From Fictibacillus phosphorivorans (lineage in GTDB: Bacteria; Bacillota; Bacilli; Bacillales; Fictibacillaceae), in contig NZ_CP015378.1 of NCBI RefSeq assembly GCF_001629705.1, positions 868,001-932,000 of the forward strand: DNA of 64,000 nucleotides, given 5' to 3'. The notes below the pieces were generated by a model. That model saw nothing but the letters and a program-made list of their open reading frames with translations, did not search any database and was not told the DNA's origin. The position numbers and the translations under genes were made by a program. Of this stretch, positions 1-7,766 are shown piece by piece (position 1 is the stretch's first letter; the number at the start of each line of letters is the position of its first letter).

Positions 1-423
1 AAGCTATTTAATGAGAGGTTCAATCGAGAGATTAAAGAAAAAGACGACGAAGGTAAGCCATTCTTTCAAGTAGATTCGTATCTTACGTATCAAGGGGAAA
101 AATTGATCAAGAGGTTTGATGTGGAAAGCTATGTTTCTCTTCTATACGCGATGAACGCTTTTGATATCGGGGATAAGCTCGGTGGATGGGAGCGGGCGGC
201 ATCACAGATTCAAGCTGAAGTTCATGCGTTTGGCTATGAAGGTGATCTTCTATATCCGCCAAAAGTCATTGAAGATTTTGTGAAACAAACTCGATTTGGA
301 ACCTATTATTCGATAGAAACAGATTTCGGTCATGATGGATTCTTAGTGGAATTTGATAAATGGGGACCACATGTGAGAGAAGCATTGAGACAGGAGGGGA
401 GGCTGCAATATGGCACCTATTAA
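1..423 (+). CDS. metX: Homoserine O-acetyltransferase, C-terminal part (cut by window start)
   Basis: The reading frame is open from base 1 and gives 140 residues of the C-terminal half of an alpha/beta-hydrolase acyltransferase. Motifs that fit MetX are FDVESYVSLLYAMNAFD, the acid-residue segment GDLLYPP, and GHDGFL near the end, which carries the catalytic His. In the family, MetX moves acetyl from acetyl-CoA to homoserine, the first committed step to methionine. The last 14 bases overlap the start of hom, so the two genes are translationally coupled: Hom makes the homoserine that MetX uses. The N-terminal part with the nucleophilic Ser lies outside the window. A homoserine O-succinyltransferase of the same fold is possible, because the fold alone does not fix the acyl donor. 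Confidence 0.85.
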   Translation, partial: KLFNERFNREIKEKDDEGKPFFQVDSYLTYQGEKLIKRFDVESYVSLLYAMNAFDIGDKLGGWERAASQIQAEVHAFGYEGDLLYPPKVIEDFVKQTRFGTYYSIETDFGHDGFLVEFDKWGPHVREALRQEGRLQYGTY

Positions 424-1681
424 AGCAGCACTGCTAGGTTTTGGCACAGTTGGCCAAGGTGTATATGAAGCATTACAAACACATAGAGAACAGCTTCAAA
501 ATGTGCTCGGTAAAGAGGTAGTGATCGAAGGGATCTTAGTGAAGGATGGATCAAAAAAACGTGATGTGGATGAGCATGTTTTAATAACTACTGACTTTGA
601 TGAGATACTCAATATTGATGGATTAGAGGTTGTATTTGAAGCAATCGTAGGAGAAGAGCCAGGTTTTACTTACTTAAGCCGTGCTCTTGATAAAGGCTGT
701 CATGTCATTACTGCAAATAAAGTCATGTTTGCAAAACACGGAAGATCATTGCTTGATAAAGCGGAAACGCTAGGTCGTTATGTTGGTTATGAAGCGACAA
801 CAGCAGGTGGAACACCAATCATTCGGAGCATCTCTCAGCTTCTTCAAGTAAATGAGATTCATGCAGTTGAAGCGATACTTAATGGCACATCCAACTATAT
901 TTTAACGAATATGAGGGAGAAAGGTCTTCCGTTTCATGACGTGTTAAGATCTGCTCAAGAATTGGGTTATGCAGAAGCTGACCCAGCAAGTGATATAGAA
1001 GGTCATGATGCATTTTATAAGTTAATGATTCTCAGCGAGTTGTCGTTTGGTGAGACACCAAAATGGGAGGACGTAGAACGAAAAGGGATAACAGAAGTTA
1101 CGAGTGAGCAAATTTCCGTATTTAAAGACTGGGGATATAAAGTGAAGCATTTGGCGCGGATCCGCCGTGACCGCGACCAATTCATATCATCTGTAAAACC
1201 TGTCTTAGTTGATGCAGATCATCCATTATATGGTGTGGAAGATGTTCAGAATGCGATTACGGTCGATACAAGTCTTGCCGGAAAAGTTACGGTTCAAGGA
1301 GCAGGAGCAGGAAAACTTCCTACGGCAAGTGCTATGGTGGAAGACTTGACTTATGTGCTGCAACCTCAACCTGTAATTCGAAAGAAAAGAGCAGAACAAC
1401 ATGCTGATAATAATAGAGATAGCACAAACTTCACTACAGTCGGAGAATATGTTCTCATCGGTTCATCTGTAAGCTTTCATGGAACAGATGACGTACAAAT
1501 TTTAAAACAAGAAATAAAAGAAGATCTTGTTTATCTTTTGATCGAGTGTCAAGTGAGTACAGCAACTTTATTAAAAGAAAATCCAGAGCTTGTTGTTTAT
1601 GAAGTGGCGGGAAAGGAGAAGAACAAAAAGGTTGAACAAGAACAAAAGGATTTATTGTTGAAGAAGGTCACTAATTTATAG
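410..1681 (+). CDS. hom: Homoserine dehydrogenase
   Basis: This 423-residue protein reduces aspartate semialdehyde to homoserine for the threonine and methionine branches. The NAD(P)-binding loop GFGTVGQG is at residues 10-17. The family signatures AGGTPIIRSI, ILNGTSNYIL and the substrate-site block GYAEADPASDIEGHDA follow in order. The C-terminal stretch after about residue 340 sits where Hom proteins carry an ACT regulatory domain. It is short and Lys/Glu-rich at the tail (KEKNKKVEQEQKDLLLKK), so feedback control by threonine may be altered; that is inference. The start ATG lies inside the end of metX. A strong terminator follows. Confidence 0.93.
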   Translation: MAPIKAALLGFGTVGQGVYEALQTHREQLQNVLGKEVVIEGILVKDGSKKRDVDEHVLITTDFDEILNIDGLEVVFEAIVGEEPGFTYLSRALDKGCHVITANKVMFAKHGRSLLDKAETLGRYVGYEATTAGGTPIIRSISQLLQVNEIHAVEAILNGTSNYILTNMREKGLPFHDVLRSAQELGYAEADPASDIEGHDAFYKLMILSELSFGETPKWEDVERKGITEVTSEQISVFKDWGYKVKHLARIRRDRDQFISSVKPVLVDADHPLYGVEDVQNAITVDTSLAGKVTVQGAGAGKLPTASAMVEDLTYVLQPQPVIRKKRAEQHADNNRDSTNFTTVGEYVLIGSSVSFHGTDDVQILKQEIKEDLVYLLIECQVSTATLLKENPELVVYEVAGKEKNKKVEQEQKDLLLKKVTNL

Positions 1682-1714
1682 AATAAAAGAAGTTGATTCA
1701 TCAAGTGTTAAACG

Positions 1715-1747
1715 AACATTGCAGAGTGGCTCCTGCAATGTTTTTTT
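1715..1747 (+). terminator. Rho-independent terminator of metX-hom
   Basis: A perfect 10-bp stem (AACATTGCAG / CTGCAATGTT) with an 8-nt loop runs into seven T residues, 34 bases after the hom stop codon. Confidence 0.9.
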
Positions 1748-1806
1748 AGTGTATGTTTTGCTTTGGGCTACGAATTAGCATAAAAATCTGCGACTCTTTA
1801 TAAAAG

Positions 1807-1849
1807 AAGCTGGATGAAAGGTTAACAAATGACTACTTTCATCCAGCTT
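1807..1849 (-). terminator. Terminator of the secreted phosphoesterase gene, probably bidirectional
   Basis: A perfect 14-bp stem (AAGCTGGATGAAAG with its complement) lies just after the minus-strand stop codon at 1857. It is followed by T-rich sequence on both strands, so it could also back up the metX-hom terminator. Confidence 0.85.
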
Positions 1850-1856
1850 TTCTTAT

Positions 1857-4800
1857 TTACTCCACTTCATACTCCTCGTTGACTACCGTAAATTCATCAA
1901 TCAATTCTCCAGCAGAAGAAGTTGTCGTAAAGCTAATAGAGTCTTTATCTACTTTTGCATGCATGGAAACTGCTATTTTATCCATGTTCACAAACTCAAA
2001 TTTCTCATCTGCTACAGCGTCATAATGCTTGTTTCCTGTTGTTCCAGCAACAACATAGACTGTTCCATTTGTATCTTCTTGTCCTGCTTTCAGTTTCTTT
2101 GTCCGGCCATATGAATGGTCGTGACCCGAGAATACAATGTCGATGCCAAGTTCGTCTGCAACAGGAGGAATCTTTTCCTTCAAAATTTCGTTACCGCCAA
2201 ATGGGTTCGTGTAATACGGTGGTTTATGAGTCACAAGCATTTTCCATGGTTTATCAGAAGCAATCATATCTTGTCTCAACCACTTGAGCTGTTGGTCCAA
2301 TACGTCAGCATCAGATGTGTATCCAAGAACAGCGATATGCATGTTGTTGTAATCCACTGAATAGGTTCCGCCCTTATCTGCATCAGGTCCATTCTTTGGT
2401 AAGTTGAAGATGGCTTTTGCAAGCGAACCGTCTGCATCACCCATGTACTCATGGTTCCCTAAGGCAGTAATTAAATCGGTTGCTCGAATGTTGCTATACT
2501 GACTCATCGTTGCTAACGAATCATCCCATTGTTTAAATTTAGAAGATTCGTCGATCAAATCACCAACATGAATCATAAAGGATAGATCTTTCTTGTTGAG
2601 ATCTCCAAGGATTTTATTGAAATGCGTAAGGTCGGATGGTGACTGTGTATCACCTAGTACTGCAAATTCAAAGCTTTGTTTTCTCTTTAAAGTGGTAAAT
2701 TCCATGAACTCTGACCAATGATTGCCATCACCAACACGGTATACATAAGTCGTGTCTTGCTGTAGTTTTTTTAGCTCTACTTCATTAATACGAACTACAC
2801 CGTTCTTCTTGATATCGAGTTCTCCTGAAAATACTTGGTTATTTCCACTTGCTGTTTGCGTCTTTAATGAAGACATGCCTTTTTGCTCATAGTCTTTCTT
2901 TTTTGCATATTGCACAACTGATGATTCATCATCTTTAAGAGGGCTCGACATCCAAGTAAAGCCTTTCGTTTTATACGGGTTGCCTGTTGGATTCGAGATG
3001 ATATTCTTAAACTCTGTTTCAGCAGCAAGGGCAGGGTATGTTTGTGTGTTGATCTTAAATGAATACTTACCATCCTTAACTGCATACAGTGCAATTTTCT
3101 TTACTTCATCTGTAAAGTAATCCACCGACAAAGTTCCGTTGAAATCCGTTTTTCCTAATAGGACAGGATCTGTCTCACCATCAATATGTGCAAACAATTC
3201 AGCATCTACAACGGCATCGTTTTTAAAATCTTTTACAGAAAGCTCTGTTGGTTTTCCTATTAGAATAGGTTCATGCGTCAAGCTGATTGCTGCATTTACT
3301 GGTACACGAACGGGTTTCATGGAAAACGTGGGAATAAAGTTCTCCGCTTGCGGCTGGCTAAAAACCATACTTCCTTCTAACAACTCATACTTCATTTCAC
3401 TGCCTTCCTTTGTGGATGCAGGAACCTCTAACCGGATCGTTGCGGGATCTGCCGTTACAGATGTCTCACCGTTGTTGATTAGGTTAAGAGTTAAGATACC
3501 GGTTTCTGAATCGTAGTTTGAAGTACTCGACTGAAAAGCTTCTGAAAACAATACATCTTTAACCGGATATTCTTTATCAAGCTGCATCCGAATAGCAGCA
3601 GAACTAATTTCATCCGTATGTGTCATTTTAACTGCAAGTTTAAAGACATCACCTAAAAAGGCTTCTTCCTGTGCCTTAACAAGTTCAACTTTTGCTGATC
3701 CAGTATTCACTGAAAAATAGCTCGTATGAACAGCTTGATTTCCGAACTTGTCAGGAACGATCAATGTCACTTTATGTGTTCCATCGGCCCAACGATAACC
3801 ACTTAACGAAACAGATCCGTCCATATCATAAGAAAAATGTCCTTCTGCATCTGCATAATTCTTCCCATCTACAAGGATACGGATTTTGTCCCAATCAATT
3901 CCTGTTTTAAAGAGATCTTCTTCATACTCGTTCACTTTTGCAGTGATGTTTACTTCATCTGTTGTAAAGCTTTTGTCTTCCGTACTAACGGATTGAATGA
4001 CGGGAGGGAAGAGGTCATCTACCTTTTCGCCGTATACGGCTCGTATGTTATCAACATAGATAGATCCTTTTGTCATAGGTCCAGTAATCCCAGATTTTGT
4101 AGACATCAGGCGAATGGTTTGTGATCCTGATAACTTGAACGGACCTGTAAACGATGATGGAATTTCTGCCTCAATGTATTTCCAGCCTGTCCAGTCAATT
4201 CCTGGACTTTCAGCTGTAAGATTGATCGTCTGATTCTTCCCGTTACCATCCACAATTAGCATTCTTAGCCAATATCCTTGTGCTTCAGGTGTTCCGTACA
4301 CCCACATGCCTATACTTGAAGGATTACCTTCGATAGGAGTATGTGCTCCAGGTCCAGCATAAACACCGAGCGTTGTTCCTGTTTGCGCATTTGAAAAATC
4401 AAAATCAAGTTTAAGAGACTGGTTGTCAAAACGGACTGGGTCTGGATATTCAGAAAGTGTTAGTGTTCCTTTTTCGCCACGACCTGCAGTGGAGGTTTTC
4501 CAGCCGGCCAATGACTCCTCAAAATTATGAAGTACTGTTGGAAGCTGTCCAACCGATACTTTTATCTGTGCTTCAAGAGGCGTTCCATTTAACCGTGCCG
4601 TGATTGTACCTTTTACGTTTTGATCTCCTGTATGAAGAATCCCATTTTCATCTATTGTTCCCATACCATCTGGGATATTAAATGTGATATCTTGCATACT
4701 CCATTTCACATCTCTTTTTTGAAACAAGGTAATTAGGTTGATCTCTGCTTGGCTGGTCTTAGCAACTGTCAATTCAGGAGAAGCAAAATACATTTCATCG

Positions 4801-5963
4801 GGTGTTTCAATCTCAATGATACTTTTACCGACTTCAGTACCATTATGTTTTAAAAGAATATGAAACTGACCGGATTTTCCATTAGATACGAATATTCCGT
4901 TATGATCAATCGTCCCATAAGAGGAATCAGATACTTCCCACGTTAAACCGGAACTTGGAAGTGGCGCCGAAGCTTTAGACTTGTCCAATCCTTTTGCATG
5001 AAAATTTATGGTTGAGCCAGGGGTGAACGACTTGTCGTACGGTTCGATGTGAGCGGTATGAAATACTTGATCAGAAGGTTCTTTTGTAACGATGAGCCAC
5101 GAGTTCGCAACACTTCTTTCATTTCTATCCGATGGTTGATTGTCTACTTCTAATATATCTTCACCGAGCTTGCGAGTGGTAAAAGTAGAAGAACCACCTC
5201 CATCAAGATTTAGAGCGTGAACAGCACCATGATCAATCATGATTTGAGCTAAATCTTTCATCGATATTCCTGCTGAATAAGGTTCTTGTCTGCCGTCGAT
5301 GACGACAAAGAAAACATCACCATCCTCCTTGATCCCAACTGCTGTTCGAGGCTCTTTATCCTGACCGGTTTGAGGAGTTTGATAGATTTGACTGTTTCTG
5401 ACGAGGATCGCGTTACCACCGAGAGCTTCTTGAAGATCTGCTTTAATGGACTCGTATTCTGAAGGATTACCGATTACTGCGGTGCCATCTTTCTTTATTC
5501 CAAAAAAGTTCCATGTTCGTCCGCTTGTTCCTTTTATCGCGCGCCCGTCTTTATAAACCACACCATGAGGTTCACCCGTTGCCATGTTATAAAAATCAGC
5601 ATTTACGGCGGCTACTACTTGGTGGTTTTCTTCACTAGCTGCATTTGCTTGTGATCTTACGGGCTGTAAACCAAATCCATTTTCATCGTTTGGAGTTCCA
5701 GCTTCAATAGAAACGTTAGAATTATGTACATCCACATCTACTACAAAACTCTCAATCTTTTTACCTTCCTTATTCAGAAAGTTATAGTGTTTCTCTTGTA
5801 CACCAGGGGCGATATCTGCTCGATACTCATTAATAGGGGTTTGGATAATCTCAGAATCGAGATCAAACTCACCTAAAGCAATTGCACTGCCTGGTGATAA
5901 TGTAGGGCTCATCAAACTCAGGGCAAGGACGGTGGGGAACAGCTTCTTCCAATGGTTTTTCAT
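1857..5963 (-). CDS. Secreted phosphodiester glycosidase / metallophosphatase multidomain protein
   Basis: This 1368-residue exported protein has a Sec signal peptide at residues 1-30 (KK followed by a hydrophobic core). Residues ~70-296 form a phosphodiester glycosidase (NAGPA-type) domain with NADFYN, PRTAVGI and NLDGGGSSTF motifs. Ig-like modules follow to ~470, then a carbohydrate-binding-like jelly roll (~475-645, ending YVDNIRAVYGE), more Ig-like sequence, a cohesin-like module (~757-890) and a purple-acid-phosphatase N-terminal module (~985-1085). A calcineurin-like phosphatase ends the protein, with GDTQ, GDLID, GNHEY, THKPPYY and GHDHSYGR metal motifs. Architecture and size recall B. 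subtilis YvnB. It has no LPXTG or SLH anchor and sits alone between terminators. The ATG is preceded by AGGAGG. It probably attacks phosphodiester-linked glycopolymers or scavenges phosphate; substrate unknown. Confidence 0.85.
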   Translation of the reverse strand: MKNHWKKLFPTVLALSLMSPTLSPGSAIALGEFDLDSEIIQTPINEYRADIAPGVQEKHYNFLNKEGKKIESFVVDVDVHNSNVSIEAGTPNDENGFGLQPVRSQANAASEENHQVVAAVNADFYNMATGEPHGVVYKDGRAIKGTSGRTWNFFGIKKDGTAVIGNPSEYESIKADLQEALGGNAILVRNSQIYQTPQTGQDKEPRTAVGIKEDGDVFFVVIDGRQEPYSAGISMKDLAQIMIDHGAVHALNLDGGGSSTFTTRKLGEDILEVDNQPSDRNERSVANSWLIVTKEPSDQVFHTAHIEPYDKSFTPGSTINFHAKGLDKSKASAPLPSSGLTWEVSDSSYGTIDHNGIFVSNGKSGQFHILLKHNGTEVGKSIIEIETPDEMYFASPELTVAKTSQAEINLITLFQKRDVKWSMQDITFNIPDGMGTIDENGILHTGDQNVKGTITARLNGTPLEAQIKVSVGQLPTVLHNFEESLAGWKTSTAGRGEKGTLTLSEYPDPVRFDNQSLKLDFDFSNAQTGTTLGVYAGPGAHTPIEGNPSSIGMWVYGTPEAQGYWLRMLIVDGNGKNQTINLTAESPGIDWTGWKYIEAEIPSSFTGPFKLSGSQTIRLMSTKSGITGPMTKGSIYVDNIRAVYGEKVDDLFPPVIQSVSTEDKSFTTDEVNITAKVNEYEEDLFKTGIDWDKIRILVDGKNYADAEGHFSYDMDGSVSLSGYRWADGTHKVTLIVPDKFGNQAVHTSYFSVNTGSAKVELVKAQEEAFLGDVFKLAVKMTHTDEISSAAIRMQLDKEYPVKDVLFSEAFQSSTSNYDSETGILTLNLINNGETSVTADPATIRLEVPASTKEGSEMKYELLEGSMVFSQPQAENFIPTFSMKPVRVPVNAAISLTHEPILIGKPTELSVKDFKNDAVVDAELFAHIDGETDPVLLGKTDFNGTLSVDYFTDEVKKIALYAVKDGKYSFKINTQTYPALAAETEFKNIISNPTGNPYKTKGFTWMSSPLKDDESSVVQYAKKKDYEQKGMSSLKTQTASGNNQVFSGELDIKKNGVVRINEVELKKLQQDTTYVYRVGDGNHWSEFMEFTTLKRKQSFEFAVLGDTQSPSDLTHFNKILGDLNKKDLSFMIHVGDLIDESSKFKQWDDSLATMSQYSNIRATDLITALGNHEYMGDADGSLAKAIFNLPKNGPDADKGGTYSVDYNNMHIAVLGYTSDADVLDQQLKWLRQDMIASDKPWKMLVTHKPPYYTNPFGGNEILKEKIPPVADELGIDIVFSGHDHSYGRTKKLKAGQEDTNGTVYVVAGTTGNKHYDAVADEKFEFVNMDKIAVSMHAKVDKDSISFTTTSSAGELIDEFTVVNEEYEVE

Positions 5964-6290
5964 CTTTTCCTCCTATAAGCATTCAAATTTTTAGCAAGGT
6001 ATACCCGTTAACAATAATGGAAAAATATTAATTTAATGTTAGTAATTTGTAATATGTGTTTATAGTTATACTAGAAAACTAAAGTAGTAGTTACAATAGG
6101 GCGAAAGTTCTCTTGTATCCAAACATATAAAGACCTGCACTCAGAAGAGCGCAGGTCTTTTCTCTCTCTATTTTTCTCTCTCTAGGTTCTCTCTATCTGT
6201 TTTCATACGAGGGGTTGTTAAGCAAAAGGTTTTAACGCAATTGATCACATCTGATGCATCAGAACGATTTCCACTCAGGAAATGAACTGA
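5964..6290. other. Intergenic region with upstream AT-rich promoter DNA and a pyrimidine tract
   Basis: No coding potential is visible. Bases next to the large minus-strand gene are very AT-rich and should hold its promoter. A hairpin lies at 6129-6160. It is followed by a polypyrimidine stretch (~6158-6200) in which TCTCTCTCTATTTTT-like units repeat. No riboswitch-like structure was recognised. Confidence 0.5.
6129..6160 (-). terminator. Probable terminator downstream of the yjcZ-like gene
   Basis: The stem AAAGACCTGC / GCAGGTCTTT is 130 bases downstream of the minus-strand microprotein gene. T-tracts flank it on both strands but are cleaner on the plus strand, so direction is uncertain. 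Confidence 0.55.
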
Positions 6291-6407
6291 TTAGCACCAG
6301 CCGTGTCCGCCACCGTAACCACCGCACCAACAGCACCCAACGATGATTAACAAGATAAATAGAACTACGATTAGAGCAAAGCTATTTCCGTAAGACTGAT
6401 ATCCCAT
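6291..6407 (-). CDS. YjcZ-family sporulation microprotein, 38 aa
   Basis: Reading the minus strand from the ATG at 6407 gives a 38-residue peptide. It has a short polar start, one hydrophobic helix (FALIVVLFILLIIVG, about residues 10-24) and a tail of Cys, Gly and aromatic residues (CCWCGGYGGGHGWC). This is the pattern of the tiny YjcZ / YtzN-type spore-associated transmembrane peptides of bacilli. An excellent ribosome site, AAGGAGGTGG, precedes the start. In the family these peptides are made in sporulating cells, with unclear function. The six Cys and His residues in the tail could bind metal or cross-link, which is inference. Confidence 0.85.
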   Translation of the reverse strand: MGYQSYGNSFALIVVLFILLIIVGCCWCGGYGGGHGWC

Positions 6408-6524
6408 TTAACCCACCTCCTTCTTTACAATGACAGAATATTAGAGGTACAAGTTAAAGGTTTGGGCGGAATTAGCCCATTTTTTCGGGACAAGAGCGGA
6501 AGCCTTATTTTCAGGAGAAATGCA

Positions 6525-6552
6525 TTTACCAAAATGTGGTTTGCTGTATAAT
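6525..6552 (+). promoter_or_regulatory. Candidate sigma-A promoter for the 2H phosphoesterase gene
   Basis: A TTTACC -35 and a consensus TATAAT -10 are separated by 16 bp, 37 bases before the start codon. Confidence 0.5.
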
Positions 6553-6589
6553 TACACTAAACAAACTTAGATAATTTGGAGCTGATAAC

Positions 6590-7135
6590 ATGTACGGTGT
6601 AATTGCTTATTTAAACAGTGAAACTGAACAGAAGATAGACGATCTAAGGAATGGACTTGAAAAAGAGGGAATCAAGGGTCATGGTATGCGTCCTCATGTA
6701 ACTCTTGGCACACATCCCGAGGTAGATATTGAGTCGTTCAAAAAAACGTTTAAAGACTACTTTAACGATATCGCTGCTGTGCCACTTTTCTTTCCATCTC
6801 TAGCGATATTCTTAAACAGCGGAACATTATATGCAGCGCCGACTAAAAACAGCGTGCTTACAGATTTTCATCAGCGTTATCATGAACAGTTTAAGAACGA
6901 TATAAACCAACAGTCTTTATACATTCCTGCTCACTGGGTGCCTCATTGCACGCTCGTAATGGATCTAACGCAGGAAGAATTAGTGAAGGCGTTTGATTAT
7001 TCTACAAGAAACTTAGAGCCTTTTCATGCAACGATTGACAGTGTTGCACTTATTCAACTGACGTATGAAGCAGATGTTTGTACAGATGTAAAAGATATTC
7101 TAACTGTGAAACTGAAAAAAAATGATGTGAATTGA
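6590..7135 (+). CDS. 2H phosphoesterase (2'-5' RNA ligase / LigT-like)
   Basis: The 181-residue protein has the two hallmark HxT motifs of the 2H phosphoesterase fold: HVTL at residues 36-39 and HCTL at 119-122. The two His residues act on 2',3'-cyclic or 2'-5' phosphodiester bonds in RNA or nucleotides. The length matches small bacterial LigT/YjcG-type proteins. It is expected to be cytoplasmic and monocistronic. The substrate cannot be told from the sequence. The name RNA ligase is historical and the enzyme more likely acts as a cyclic phosphodiesterase. Confidence 0.85.
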   Translation: MYGVIAYLNSETEQKIDDLRNGLEKEGIKGHGMRPHVTLGTHPEVDIESFKKTFKDYFNDIAAVPLFFPSLAIFLNSGTLYAAPTKNSVLTDFHQRYHEQFKNDINQQSLYIPAHWVPHCTLVMDLTQEELVKAFDYSTRNLEPFHATIDSVALIQLTYEADVCTDVKDILTVKLKKNDVN

Positions 7136-7208
7136 TATCGGATGACGTTTGAAAGTAGATGCTGTATGGTTATACATATACTAGTCATACAGAAGGGAAT
7201 TAAGGTAC

Positions 7209-7670
7209 ATGTGGAAAGAATTCAAAACATTTATTATGCGTGGCAATGTGATTGATCTTGCCATCGGTGTAATTATCGGAGCAGCTTTCAGTAAAATCGT
7301 CACTTCACTCGTTGAAGATGTGATCATGCCTCCGATTGGATTATTATTAGGTAAAGTGGATTTCAGCAATCTTTACATAAATTTAGGCAAAGGCGACTAT
7401 GCCACCTTAGCAGATGCCCAAAAGGCGGGAGCAGCGACACTTAATTATGGATTATTTATTAACACGTTGATCAACTTTTTTATCATAGCGTTAGTCATCT
7501 TCTTAGTAGTGAAACAGATTAACCGTCTTAAAAAGAAAGAGGAAGTAAAGGCACCGGATACAAAAGAATGCAAATATTGTTTATCTACGATTCCGTTGAG
7601 AGCCGTAAAATGTCAAAGCTGTACGGCAGATCTAAATGATGATGCTGTAGTGAGGCAGTCCTCTGAGTAA
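7209..7670 (+). CDS. mscL: Large-conductance mechanosensitive channel with C-terminal zinc-ribbon-like tail
   Basis: MscL releases solutes during hypo-osmotic shock. The N-terminal amphipathic helix and TM1 ([20 protein letters not shown], then [13 protein letters not shown]) are canonical. TM2 lies at about residues 80-101 ([17 protein letters not shown]), followed by the basic RLKKKEE cytoplasmic linker. The protein has 153 residues rather than the usual ~130. The extra tail carries two CxxC pairs, C121/C124 and C135/C138, spaced like a zinc ribbon. I believe such tails occur in some other MscL proteins, but they are absent from the well-studied ones. It could act as a zinc or redox sensor on the cytoplasmic bundle; this is inference. 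Confidence 0.93.
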   Translation: MWKEFKTFIMRGNVIDLAIGVIIGAAFSKIVTSLVEDVIMPPIGLLLGKVDFSNLYINLGKGDYATLADAQKAGAATLNYGLFINTLINFFIIALVIFLVVKQINRLKKKEEVKAPDTKECKYCLSTIPLRAVKCQSCTADLNDDAVVRQSSE

Positions 7671-7685
7671 GGGGGCTGTTTTTTT
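7655..7685 (+). terminator. Terminator of mscL
   Basis: The CAGTCC / GGGCTG stem overlaps the end of the coding sequence and is followed by seven T residues. Confidence 0.65.
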
Positions 7686-7766
7686 GTATCATGAAACCTC
7701 TATTTCTGAAAAGCTGTTGTGCTACAATTCTTACATAGAAGATTGAGAAAGAAGGGTAGGTGAAAC

